Position numbers and translations under genes: made by a program. Below, in pieces: positions 6,409 to 13,444 of a stretch of 15,218 nucleotides of DNA. The notes beneath the pieces were generated by a model. That model did no database searches. It saw only the letters and a program-made list of their open reading frames with translations, and was not told where the DNA came from. The DNA is from DASWVC01 sp036401335. GTDB lineage: Bacteria > Verrucomicrobiota > Verrucomicrobiia > Chthoniobacterales > JAFAMB01. Position 1 is the first letter of the stretch, and each line of letters begins with the position of its first letter. The stretch covers positions 1 to 15,218 of the forward strand of contig DASWVC010000032.1 in NCBI GenBank assembly GCA_036401335.1. Direction: 5' to 3'.

Positions 6409-7101
6409 GTGTTGTACGTGGTCGGCACACCGATTGGCAACCTCGGCGACCTTAGCTACCGCGCCGTGGAGACGTTGCGTGAAGTGGAGTTGATCGCCGT
6501 GGAGGACACCCGGCACAGCGCCATTCTGTTAAACCATTACGGCCTTCATCAGACGCTCGTCAGCTTCCACGAACACAATGAAGCCCGCCGCACGGAGGAA
6601 CTGCTCCGTGAGTTGCAGTCCGGCCGGAAGGTGGCGCTTCTCACCGACGCCGGCATGCCGTCCGTGTCGGATCCTGGTTACCGACTGGTGGCGGCCTGCC
6701 GGCGGCAGGCCGTGCCGGTGACCGTGCTGCCTGGGCCGTCCGCCGTCCTCACCGCATTGGTGGGTTCCGGCCTGCCGACCCATCGATTCTATTTTGGGGG
6801 ATTTCTGCCGGTTAAATCGGGTCAGCGTCAAAACGAACTCACTGCAGCGGCGGCCCGTGCAGTCACCTCGATCTATTTTGAATCGCCGCACCGCCTTTTG
6901 CGCTCCCTGCAGGTGTTGGCTGAACTGGTGCCGGCCCGGCCAGTGTGTGTCGCCCGCGAACTAACCAAGCGCTTCGAGGAATTCCGCACGATGACTGCAC
7001 CGGAGTTGGCAGCACATTATGGTGCGCATCCACCGAAAGGGGAAATCACGCTCGTCATTGCCCCAGAGGGGCGTCAGCCCGCGGGGTCGGAAGCACCTTA
7101 G
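6409..7101 (+). CDS. rsmI: 16S rRNA (cytidine-1402-2'-O)-methyltransferase RsmI
   Basis: RsmI methylates the 2'-hydroxyl of C1402 in the ribosomal decoding centre using S-adenosylmethionine. The tetrapyrrole-methylase fold is clear: LYVVGTPIGNLGDLSYRAVE at the N-terminus, ELIAVEDTRHSAILLNHYG, SFHEHNEARR, VALLTDAGMPSVSDPGYRLV, VTVLPGPSAVLTAL, FYFGGFLP, YFESPHRLL, CVARELTKRFEE and PKGEITLVI. I prefer the GTG at 6409, one nt after the lptE stop, with GAGGG 8 nt upstream; a GTG at 6394, overlapping lptE by 14 nt, is also possible. At 230 residues it is shorter than E. coli RsmI (286) and stops soon after the methylase domain, so the usual C-terminal extension is missing. Its stop overlaps that of the convergent sua5 gene. 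Confidence 0.92.
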   Translation: MLYVVGTPIGNLGDLSYRAVETLREVELIAVEDTRHSAILLNHYGLHQTLVSFHEHNEARRTEELLRELQSGRKVALLTDAGMPSVSDPGYRLVAACRRQAVPVTVLPGPSAVLTALVGSGLPTHRFYFGGFLPVKSGQRQNELTAAAARAVTSIYFESPHRLLRSLQVLAELVPARPVCVARELTKRFEEFRTMTAPELAAHYGAHPPKGEITLVIAPEGRQPAGSEAP

Positions 7102-8123
7102 CGCGAATGCTCGCCGGCCCCATGGGCTGGCGCGGGCTCGACTCCACCGCGGCGGGCCGCGGCGCGGGTCAACCGGTCCATGATGGCCACACCAAGGCCG
7201 TGCGCGGGCACTCGCTCCGCGTAAATGGTTTGCACTTCCGCGACGTCGACTTCCCGCAGGCATCGAAACAGGCGCGCCGCAGCCTGCGTCAGGCTCCGGG
7301 TCTCACTCAGGCTCGCGGACAAGGCGAAGCGATGGCCGTCGCGGACGGGCCCCCAGGCCAGGAGGGCCGTGCCCGGCCCGCCCGGCACCTCGGCGGCGCC
7401 GTCGATGAGCACCACCTGGGCACGCGGCGCATAGTGACTGGGCAGCTGGCCGGGAACTTCCGCCTGGACGACTCGATCGGAGAACTGCACCGGCCCATAC
7501 GGGGCCAGGTCCTCGGCGCTGACCGGTCCCGGCCGCAGGATCTCCCAACCGGCCCCATGGGATCGCACGATGGTAGATTCCAGCCCCACCCGGGTCAACC
7601 CGCCATCGATGATCAACGGGATTTCGCCGTCCAACTCTTCCCGGACATGATCCGCCGTGGTGGGGCTGATCCGGCCGAACCGGTTGGCGCTGGGAGCGGC
7701 CAGGGGACAACCGGCCGCTCGAAGAACGGCCTGGAAAACCGGGTGGTCCGGGGCCCGGACGGCCACGCAGGCTGAACCATTCGTGACCAGGTCCGGGACA
7801 ATGGCGGTCCTGGGCAATACCAGCGTGAGCGGACCAGGCCAGAACCGTTCGGTTAACTGCCGGACGCGCCGGCCTTCCGCGAAGGAGAGGCGCACCAGCC
7901 GGTCAAGGGACGCCGCGCCATCAACATGAACAATCAACGGGTCAAAAAAAGGCCGGCGCTTCGCGGCGAAGATCCTGGCCACCGCCTCCGGGTTGAGGGC
8001 GTTGCCGGCGAGTCCATAGACGGTCTCGGTCGGCAATGCCACCACCTCACCGGCGAGCAGGAGGGAAGTGGCGTGCGCCACGGCGCCAGGATCGTTCGCA
8101 GACAAGGTAACGGTTTCGGGCAT
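7098..8123 (-). CDS. L-threonylcarbamoyladenylate synthase, Sua5 type (two domains)
   Basis: This 341-residue enzyme makes threonylcarbamoyl-AMP from threonine, bicarbonate and ATP, the first step of t6A modification at position 37 of ANN-decoding tRNAs. The YrdC/TsaC domain covers about residues 8-200: ALPTETVYGLAGNA, IFAAKRRPFFDPLIVHV (nucleotide-binding K-x-R), FWPGPLTLVLPR, VAVRAPDHP, PLAAPSANRFGRISPT and ESTIVR. The linker VPGQLPSHYAPRAQV and a C-terminal domain to residue 341 mark it as the longer Sua5 form rather than the TsaC-only form. The ATG has a very close ribosome site, AGGAGG, 3 nt away. It sits 21 nt after purE on the same strand, probably in one transcript, and converges on rsmI. 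Confidence 0.92.
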   Translation of the reverse strand: MPETVTLSANDPGAVAHATSLLLAGEVVALPTETVYGLAGNALNPEAVARIFAAKRRPFFDPLIVHVDGAASLDRLVRLSFAEGRRVRQLTERFWPGPLTLVLPRTAIVPDLVTNGSACVAVRAPDHPVFQAVLRAAGCPLAAPSANRFGRISPTTADHVREELDGEIPLIIDGGLTRVGLESTIVRSHGAGWEILRPGPVSAEDLAPYGPVQFSDRVVQAEVPGQLPSHYAPRAQVVLIDGAAEVPGGPGTALLAWGPVRDGHRFALSASLSETRSLTQAAARLFRCLREVDVAEVQTIYAERVPAHGLGVAIMDRLTRAAARRGGVEPAPAHGAGEHSR

Positions 8124-8144
8124 GGGCCTCCTGGCAGCCTGGAT

Positions 8145-8627
8145 TCAGACGTCAAGGCGTTCGTCCAGGACCCGCTGCGACTGCGCTTCCCGGTAGGCAA
8201 CTAACCGGTTCCGCAGTTCCGGCCGGGTCAGGGCCAGGATCGCGACCGCGGCCAGTGCAGCGTTCTTGGCCCCAGCCTCCCCGATGGCCAAGGTCAGGAC
8301 GGGCACACCGGCCGGCATTTGTACGATTGAGAGAAGAGAATCGATGCCGCTGAGCGCGCGGCTGCGAATGGGAACGGCAAGCACCGGCAGGTGCGTGTGG
8401 GCGGCGACCATTCCAGGAAGGTGGGCCGCACCACCGGCGCCGGCAATGATCACCTTCACCCCATTCTTTTCGGCGGTTTGGGCAAACTCGGTCAGGAACG
8501 CCGGGGTCCGGTGAGCGGAGACGATGCGCGGCTCGGGGGTGAGGTCAAAGAGCGCAAGGAGATCGACTGCATGGCGCATGGTCTCCCAATCCGACTTACT
8601 TCCCATGACCACCGCTACATCTGTCAT
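8145..8627 (-). CDS. purE: N5-carboxyaminoimidazole ribonucleotide mutase PurE
   Basis: PurE moves the carboxyl group of N5-CAIR to give CAIR in de novo purine synthesis, in the cytoplasm as an octamer. The 160-residue length is normal. Conserved elements are VAVVMGSKSDWETM (substrate-phosphate loop), IVSAHRTP with His39, IIAGAGGAAHLPGM, LPVLAVPIRSRALSGIDSLL, SIVQMPAGVPV and IGEAGAKNAAL. The usual partner gene purK is not next to it; instead a sua5 gene follows. The ATG at 8625-8627 is unambiguous from the family alignment, although no good Shine-Dalgarno sequence precedes it. An inverted repeat lies 19-31 nt upstream of the start. The gene diverges from the cold-shock gene across a 222-nt spacer. 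Confidence 0.95.
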   Translation of the reverse strand: MTDVAVVMGSKSDWETMRHAVDLLALFDLTPEPRIVSAHRTPAFLTEFAQTAEKNGVKVIIAGAGGAAHLPGMVAAHTHLPVLAVPIRSRALSGIDSLLSIVQMPAGVPVLTLAIGEAGAKNAALAAVAILALTRPELRNRLVAYREAQSQRVLDERLDV

Positions 8628-8645
8628 ACCAAGGCTTATAAGAAT

Positions 8646-8658
8646 GTAAATGGTTTAC
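8646..8658. promoter_or_regulatory. Inverted repeat near the purE start, candidate operator
   Basis: GTAAA-TGG-TTTAC is a 13-nt inverted repeat with 5-bp arms. It lies 19-31 nt before the purE ATG, where the purE transcription start or promoter would be expected. A TATAA-like sequence on the minus strand lies between it and the start codon, but no well-spaced -35 was found. It may be a repressor site, or simply AT-rich promoter sequence. Confidence 0.25.
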
Positions 8659-8716
8659 CTTAATCAAGCCGGTTTGCGCACGGGTTGAACTAAGATCGTG
8701 CAACCTTGCTAAACGC

Positions 8717-8746
8717 TTGACGTTTTTTAAGCGACGCCCATATGCT
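8717..8746 (+). promoter_or_regulatory. Candidate promoter of the cold-shock gene, with long leader
   Basis: TTGACG (8717-8722) and TATGCT (8741-8746) are separated by 18 nt. Transcription from about 8753 would give a leader of roughly 97 nt before the ATG at 8850. Long structured leaders are a known feature of cspA-type mRNAs. CTGTC (8745-8749) and GACAG (8759-8763) can pair, with TCGA-CCC-TCGA inside, but this hairpin would begin before the predicted start of the transcript. Confidence 0.45.
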
Positions 8747-8849
8747 GTCGACCCTCGAGACAGTCCCGTCGTTTTGTCAGGTTCTTTAGTACCCGAATAG
8801 TAGTCCAAAGAACACAGGAAGTGGTGGTCTGGCTCATTCTGTCGAGAGT

Positions 8850-9059
8850 ATGGCTAAAGGTACAGTGAAGTGGTTTAACGAAAAGAAAGGCTTCGGATTT
8901 ATTGTCGATCCGGAAGTTTCAACGGACATCTTTGTTCACTTTTCCGTGATTCAAGCGGATGGGTTTAAGACACTGAATGAGGGTGAAAGCGTGGAGTACG
9001 AACTTTATCAAGACGAAAAAGGAGCAAAGGCCCGTAACGTGGTGCGGACGGTGGTGTAG
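8850..9059 (+). CDS. Cold-shock protein (CspA family)
   Basis: A single cold-shock domain of 69 residues, the usual family length, predicted to bind single-stranded RNA or DNA and melt RNA structure in the cytoplasm. It starts MAKGTVKWFNEKKGFGFI, which includes RNP1 (KGFGFI, residues 13-18), and continues with RNP2 (IFVHFS, 27-32) and the standard end VEYELYQDEKGAKARNVVRT. The aromatic residues W8, F15, F17, F28, H30 and F31 needed for nucleic-acid stacking are all present. No strong Shine-Dalgarno sequence lies at the usual distance; GAGAG sits too close to the ATG, and AGGAAGTGG is about 25-33 nt away. Many bacteria carry several paralogues, so whether this one is cold-induced cannot be told. 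Confidence 0.95.
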   Translation: MAKGTVKWFNEKKGFGFIVDPEVSTDIFVHFSVIQADGFKTLNEGESVEYELYQDEKGAKARNVVRTVV

Positions 9060-9114
9060 CAGCTAGTTTTTACCAAATCACGGTTTGTTAAGGGGGGACA
9101 CTCGGGAACAGGGT

Positions 9115-9651
9115 GTGGCGTTGCCCAACATCGTCCTAGTTGGGTTCATGGGTTCCGGCAAATCATCCGTCGGCCGGGAGTTGGCGCGCCAGACGGGATT
9201 GCCTTTTGAAGACACTGACCTTTTAATTCGTGGCCGGGTAGGTCAATCCATCTCCGAAATCTTCGCGGCGCACGGTGAAGCTTTTTTTCGTGCGCAGGAA
9301 CGGGCTGCGCTGCGCGAGTTGCAGACCCGGCAGCGGTTTGTGCTGGCAACGGGTGGCGGAATTGTGCTTGACCCAGCCAACCGGACGACCTTGCGCAGCC
9401 TGGGACCGGTGGTCTGCCTCACCGCAGAGGAGGAGACGATCTGGGCACGCGTTTCCCGAAACCGCCATCGACCGCTTCTGGACACCCCCAACCCACGGCA
9501 AACCCTTCGGGAGTTGCTGACCACCCGGAGTCCACTCTACGAGGAAGTGGCGGATTTCACCGTGGATTCGACGGGCCTGAGCCACGGCGAAGTGGCTAGG
9601 CAGATCCTGACGGTCGTGCAAGGTTGGTCCGGCCGATCAGATGACCGATGA
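9115..9651 (+). CDS. aroK: Shikimate kinase
   Basis: This enzyme phosphorylates shikimate at the 3-hydroxyl using ATP, the fifth step towards chorismate and the aromatic amino acids. The protein is about 178 residues. It shows the Walker A motif GFMGSGKSS near residues 10-18, the shikimate-binding DTDLLI, the EAFFRAQERAAL segment, ATGGGIVL, and the lid region RVSRNRHRPLLD with its conserved Arg residues. Several starts are possible: TTG 9085, GTG 9115 and TTG 9121. I chose GTG 9115 because it gives MALPNIVLVGFMGSGK, close to the family N-terminus, with GGGA shortly before it. The end overlaps queG by 11 nt, so the two are probably translated in tandem. It lies about 55 nt after the cold-shock gene with no obvious terminator between. 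Confidence 0.92.
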   Translation: MALPNIVLVGFMGSGKSSVGRELARQTGLPFEDTDLLIRGRVGQSISEIFAAHGEAFFRAQERAALRELQTRQRFVLATGGGIVLDPANRTTLRSLGPVVCLTAEEETIWARVSRNRHRPLLDTPNPRQTLRELLTTRSPLYEEVADFTVDSTGLSHGEVARQILTVVQGWSGRSDDR

Positions 9652-10669
9652 ACTTAAACGTTATGCCCGGCAATTGGGGTTTGACGATTGCCGGATAGCC
9701 ACGGCGGCTCGGGCGCCGCATGCCGACGCATTCCTGGCCTGGCTGGCGGCCGCGCACCAGGGAGACATGCACTGGCTGGAACGTGATCCGGACCGCCGGA
9801 CGGATCCCGCCCAGGTCTTGCCCGGGGCGAAGGCCCTCGTGGTGGTCAGCATGAATTATTATCAGGGGCGCTCCGCGCGTCGCACCCCGGGGCGCTTTGC
9901 CCGCTACGCCTGGGGCGCCGATTACCACGACCTGATGTTGGCGAAACTGAAAGAACTGGCTGGCTTCCTTGCCGCGCAAGGCGGGATCCAGCGTTGTTAC
10001 GTGGATACCGGGCCGATCCTGGAACGCGATTTTGCGGCCAAGGCCGGCGTGGGCTGGCAGGGCAAGAGCACTTTGTGCCTGAACGAAACGCTCGGTACCT
10101 GGTTTTTCCTGGGTACGATTGTCACTACTTTACCCCTGGAACCGGACGCCCCGGCGCGGTCACGTTGCGGCACTTGCACGCGCTGTTTGGATGCGTGCCC
10201 GACCCAGGCGTTGACGGCCCCGTACCGCCTGGAGGCTACCCGGTGCCTTTCCTACCTCACCATCGAGCACCACGGCCCCATCCCGGTGGAGTTCCGCCGG
10301 GCGTTAGGTGACCGGATCTATGGCTGCGACGAATGCCTGGAGGTTTGTCCTTGGAACCGGTTTGCGAAGCAATCGCGCGAGTTGCGTTTCCGGGAAAGCG
10401 ACGCCTTGCAAACTTTGACCTTGGCGCAGTTGGCCCAGCTCACGCCAGAAACGTTCCGGAGGCTCTTCCGGCATTCGCCCATTAAACGGCTGAAATGGCG
10501 CCGGTTGATCCGGAACGTCTGCGTTTGCCTGGGAAATGTCGGGACCAGGAGTGATCTTGCCGTATTGGAACCGCTTGCGCAGCATTCGGATGGGTTGATC
10601 GCCGAACACGCCCGCTGGGCCGTTGAAGAGATCACGGCGCGTTGCCGGCCCGTCACCCCGGAGGCGTGA
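9641..10669 (+). CDS. queG: Epoxyqueuosine reductase QueG
   Basis: QueG carries out the last step of queuosine synthesis, reducing epoxyqueuosine to queuosine at the wobble position of GUN-anticodon tRNAs, using cobalamin and two [4Fe-4S] clusters. At 342 residues it is close to the usual length. The cobalamin-binding half includes VDTGPILERDFA (121-132; the conserved Asp thought to act in catalysis is here), AGVGWQGKSTLCLN and FFLGTIVTTL. The ferredoxin-like part has CGTCTRCLDACP (Cys176, 179, 182, 186), Cys202, and CDECLEVCPWN (Cys229, 232, 236). A HEAT-like helical tail follows (LIRNVCVCLGNVG). The ATG lies inside the end of aroK. The tRNA downstream is a leucine tRNA, not a queuosine substrate, so the adjacency is probably coincidental. 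Confidence 0.95.
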   Translation: MTDELKRYARQLGFDDCRIATAARAPHADAFLAWLAAAHQGDMHWLERDPDRRTDPAQVLPGAKALVVVSMNYYQGRSARRTPGRFARYAWGADYHDLMLAKLKELAGFLAAQGGIQRCYVDTGPILERDFAAKAGVGWQGKSTLCLNETLGTWFFLGTIVTTLPLEPDAPARSRCGTCTRCLDACPTQALTAPYRLEATRCLSYLTIEHHGPIPVEFRRALGDRIYGCDECLEVCPWNRFAKQSRELRFRESDALQTLTLAQLAQLTPETFRRLFRHSPIKRLKWRRLIRNVCVCLGNVGTRSDLAVLEPLAQHSDGLIAEHARWAVEEITARCRPVTPEA

Positions 10670-10718
10670 ACACGTGCGTTTTCATGCTTGCCTTTTGGTC
10701 CGGCAGGCTTACTGATCT

Positions 10719-10731
10719 GCTCCGGTGCGGA

Positions 10732-10733
<2 letters not shown>
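10719..10733 (+). other. Perfect hairpin abutting the tRNA-Leu 5' end
   Basis: GCTCCG-GTG-CGGAGC forms a 6-bp stem with a 3-nt loop. Its last two bases are the first two bases of the mature tRNA. No T-tract follows, so it is not a normal terminator. It could affect RNase P processing of the precursor or be incidental GC-rich sequence. Confidence 0.4.
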
Positions 10734-10817
<84 letters not shown>

Positions 10818-10898
10818 CCCTGGGTAAAACCCTCTCCTTTTTTAGGAATGAGGGCTCCGGGTTGTGTTTCCGGCGCGAAAGTTTTAGGCTGGGTACCT

Positions 10899-11501
10899 GT
10901 GAAGCTTTCAAAAAGGGGAGAGTATGCCCTGCGCGCGTTGATCGATTTTGGATTGGCGCAAGCCTCGGGCCGGCCGTTGTTGCAGGTGAACGAACTTGCC
11001 AGTAAGGAAGATCTCCCGGTCAAATTCCTGGAACAGATCCTGATGCAATTGAAAGCAGGCGGTTATTTGGAAAGCCGCCGCGGGAAGCACGGGGGCTACT
11101 TGCTTGCGTTGCCTCCGCAAGGGATTTCGATCGGTCAGGTGGTGCGTCTGATCGACGGGCCGCTGGCGCCCATTGCCTGCGTAAGCCAGACTGCGTACGA
11201 GCGGTGCACTTGTCCAGACGAGGAACACTGCGGGCTTCGCATGCTCATGATGGACGTGCGCAACGCCATTTCCGACATCCTGGACCGGTTCACACTTGCC
11301 GATGTGGTGGAGGTCACGCTGCGCAAAATGCGTCGGGACCGGGTGCCGCTGCCGTTTGCGGTTGCGGGTGCCCTGGCCGCGTTGGGAGCGGAACCAAACC
11401 GGCCAGCCCGCGGCCGTCGCTCCGTTCGCAATGGCCACGTTCAGTCCACGAAAGCTCCGGGGCGCTCGGGCGTTAGCGGCGCGCGCCCGGCCGCGGAATA
11501 G
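10899..11501 (+). CDS. Rrf2-family transcriptional regulator, probable control of the sulfate transporter genes
   Basis: A 200-residue winged-helix repressor-type protein of the Rrf2 family (IscR, NsrR, CymR, RsrR). The N-terminus MKLSKRGEYALRALIDFG is the family hallmark, followed by the DNA-reading region ASKEDLPVKFLEQILMQLK and the wing SRRGKHGGYLLA (59-70). Four cysteines (94, 103, 105, 111) lie where IscR has its Fe-S ligands, but the spacing C-x8-C-x-C-x5-C differs from IscR. An unusual basic, Gly/Arg/Ser-rich tail follows residue 165. I chose the GTG at 10899 because the family begins exactly there; the open frame upstream runs through the tRNA. It lies directly before the sulfate transporter genes, so by analogy with CymR it may repress them when sulfur is plentiful; this is inference. 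Confidence 0.88.
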   Translation: MKLSKRGEYALRALIDFGLAQASGRPLLQVNELASKEDLPVKFLEQILMQLKAGGYLESRRGKHGGYLLALPPQGISIGQVVRLIDGPLAPIACVSQTAYERCTCPDEEHCGLRMLMMDVRNAISDILDRFTLADVVEVTLRKMRRDRVPLPFAVAGALAALGAEPNRPARGRRSVRNGHVQSTKAPGRSGVSGARPAAE

Positions 11502-11540
11502 CGGTTCCCGGGGTGCGCCCCGCGCGGTGGAAAAAATCCC

Positions 11541-11579
11541 TTTACGGGCGGACTAATGCGTGTTTATAAAGCCTAGCTT
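11541..11579 (+). promoter_or_regulatory. Candidate promoter of the sulfate transporter operon with overlapping inverted repeat
   Basis: TTTACG (11541-11546) and TTATAA (11564-11569) have the ideal 17-nt spacing, predicting transcription from about 11576. A small inverted repeat, AAGC-CTA-GCTT (11569-11579), covers the predicted start point, where a repressor such as the Rrf2 protein next door could block initiation. Just upstream, CGGGG-TGCG-CCCCG (11509-11522) forms a short GC hairpin after the Rrf2 stop, with no T-tract. Confidence 0.4.
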
Positions 11580-11601
11580 GTTAGTAGGGTTAAATTGTTC
11601 C

Positions 11602-12597
11602 ATGATCCGTCCGTTCCTCCTTTTGTTCGCCTCCTGGCTGACCCTTGTCGCAGCCCATGGCCAGACCACGCAGCTGCTGAATGTCTCCTATGATCCGACC
11701 CGGGAGTTCTACCAGGAGTACAACGAGGTATTCGCGAAGGCTTACGAGCAAAAGACCGGCAAAAAGGTTCAAGTCCAACAGTCACACGGCGGTTCCAGCA
11801 AACAAGCCCGGTCCGTGATCGACGGACTTCCTGCGGATGTAGTCACCCTGGGTGTAGTTGCGGATATAGACGCCCTGCACGCAAACGGGAACCTTGTGGC
11901 GGCCGACTGGCAGAAGCGGTTGCCAAACAACTCGGTCCCTTACACGTCGACGGTGACGTTACTGGTTCGGAAACGCAACCCGAAGGGCATTAAAGATTGG
12001 GATGATTTGGTCAAGCCGGGAGTTCAGGTAATCACCCCCAACCCAAAAACGAGCAGCGGCGGACGCTGGAATTTTTTAGCCGCCTTCGGGTACGCGCTTC
12101 GCCAGAATCACGGCGACGCGGCCCAAGCCCGTGAATTTATCGGCAAACTCTACCAGAATGTTCCGGTGCTCGATTCCGGTGCACGCGGCTCCACGATCAC
12201 CTTTGCCCAGCGCCAGTTAGGAGACGTTCTGATCGCGTGGGAAAACGAAGCCTACCTGACCCTGAAGGAGTTTGGCAAAGACCAGTTCGCGATGATTTAT
12301 CCGTCGGTTAGCATCAAGGCCGAGCCACCCGTTGCGGTGGTAGACAAGGTGGTTGACCAGAAAGGCACCCGCGAGGTGGCAACCGCCTACCTGCAGTTCC
12401 TGTTCACGCCGGAAGCCCAGGAGCTGGCTGCCAGGAATTTTTATCGGCCGCTTGGGCCGGAACTGCAGGCAAAATACGCCGGCCAGTTCCCGTCGTTGCC
12501 GCTTTTCACGGTGGATGAATTGTTTGGCGGGTGGGCCAAGGCACAACCCCTTTTCTTTGCGGATGGTGGCATCTTTGACCAGATCTACCAGCATTGA
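11602..12597 (+). CDS. Sulfate/thiosulfate ABC transporter substrate-binding protein
   Basis: This 331-residue periplasmic protein captures sulfate or thiosulfate for import (Sbp/CysP family). The signal peptide MIRPFLLLFASWLTLVAAHG precedes the mature start QTTQLLNVSYDPTREFYQEYN. The anion-binding region SHGGSSKQARSVIDGLPADV (61-80) is highly characteristic, as are TSTVTLLVRKRNPKGIKDWD, VITPNPKTSSGGRWNFLAAF, DSGARGSTITFAQR and VLIAWENEAYL. I chose the ATG at 11602: a GTG at 11560 would lie upstream of the predicted transcription start and put residues before the signal peptide. An AGGG lies 12 nt before this ATG. Sulfate and thiosulfate binders cannot be told apart here, so I give no symbol. 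It is the first gene of a four-gene transporter set. Confidence 0.93.
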   Translation: MIRPFLLLFASWLTLVAAHGQTTQLLNVSYDPTREFYQEYNEVFAKAYEQKTGKKVQVQQSHGGSSKQARSVIDGLPADVVTLGVVADIDALHANGNLVAADWQKRLPNNSVPYTSTVTLLVRKRNPKGIKDWDDLVKPGVQVITPNPKTSSGGRWNFLAAFGYALRQNHGDAAQAREFIGKLYQNVPVLDSGARGSTITFAQRQLGDVLIAWENEAYLTLKEFGKDQFAMIYPSVSIKAEPPVAVVDKVVDQKGTREVATAYLQFLFTPEAQELAARNFYRPLGPELQAKYAGQFPSLPLFTVDELFGGWAKAQPLFFADGGIFDQIYQH

Positions 12598-13438
12598 CGG
12601 GCGTTGGCGACTGTGGTTGCGACGGCAGATCCTTCCCGGTTTCGGGCCGGCACTTGGTTTCACCCTGCTTTACCTGTCGTTGATTGTGCTGATCCCCGTT
12701 TCGGCCGCGTTCGTCAAGATCTCCGACCTGGGCGGGGAGGCCTTCATGAAAGCGGTGGCCTCACCTCGGGTCCTGGCTGCTTACGGGGTAAGCCTGCGCA
12801 CCTCCGTCGGTGCAGCCTCCGTCAACACGCTGCTTGGGACCGTGGTGGCGTGGGTGCTCGTCCGTTACCGGTTTCCGGGCCGACGCGTGCTTGACGCCAT
12901 GGTTGACCTGCCTTTTGCCCTGCCGACGGCCGTCGCCGGCATTGCCCTGGCCGCGATCTACGGACCTCATGGCTGGCTGGGCGCGCCCCTGGCCGCGGCC
13001 GCCGGATTGAAGGTTGCTTACACCGAACTCGGCATTTTCGTCGCCCTGACCTTTGTCGGACTGCCCTTCGTGGTTCGCACCGTGCAACCCGTTCTGGCGG
13101 AGCTGGACCCGGAATACGAAGAAGCTGCGGCCAGCCTGGGCGCCTCCCGTTGGCAAACCATCTTGCGGGTCATCGGCCCCGAGTTGGTTCCGGCGGCTGT
13201 CACCGGCTTTGCCTTGGCATTCGCACGGGCCTTGGGGGAATACGGTTCGGTGGTCTTCATTGCCGGGAACATGCCGATGAAAACCGAGATCGTTCCCCTC
13301 CTGATCGTCACCAAGCTCGATCAGTACGATTTCCGCGGCGCGACGGCCATCGCGGTGGTGATGCTCGTGATTTCTTTTGCCCTCCTCCTTGTGATCAACC
13401 TCCTGCAACACTGGGCCGCGCGGTGGCAGAAACGCTGA
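12563..13438 (+). CDS. cysT: Sulfate ABC transporter permease CysT (CysU)
   Basis: One of two inner-membrane permeases forming the sulfate channel. It shows about six membrane segments: LGFTLLYLSLIVLIPVSAAF, SVNTLLGTVVAWVLVRY, LPFALPTAVAGIALAAIYG, LGIFVALTFVGLPFVVRTV, VTGFALAFARALGEYGSVVF and IAVVMLVISFALLLVINLL. The EAA loop that docks on the ATPase is EEAAASLGASRWQTILRVIGP. MPMKTEIVPLLIVTKLDQYD is typical of CysT. The start is uncertain. The ATG at 12563 gives 291 residues, overlaps the previous gene by 35 nt and has no ribosome site; a TTG at 12617 would give 273 residues, near the E. coli length of 277. Translation may depend on coupling. cysW follows after 6 nt. Confidence 0.92.
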   Translation: MVASLTRSTSIDGRWRLWLRRQILPGFGPALGFTLLYLSLIVLIPVSAAFVKISDLGGEAFMKAVASPRVLAAYGVSLRTSVGAASVNTLLGTVVAWVLVRYRFPGRRVLDAMVDLPFALPTAVAGIALAAIYGPHGWLGAPLAAAAGLKVAYTELGIFVALTFVGLPFVVRTVQPVLAELDPEYEEAAASLGASRWQTILRVIGPELVPAAVTGFALAFARALGEYGSVVFIAGNMPMKTEIVPLLIVTKLDQYDFRGATAIAVVMLVISFALLLVINLLQHWAARWQKR

Positions 13439-13444
13439 ATCGCC

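Noticed and set aside
6945..7775. A 276-codon plus-strand open frame across the end of rsmI and the sua5 gene
   Set aside because: Low-complexity translation with no family features; antisense to a conserved enzyme.
9054..9074. Terminator after the cold-shock gene (short palindrome plus TTTTT)
   Set aside because: Only about three base pairs can form before the T-run, too weak to call.
10830..10854. CCCTC/GAGGG hairpin after the tRNA as a terminator
   Set aside because: The stem is short, the T-run lies in the loop rather than after the stem, and no T-tract follows.
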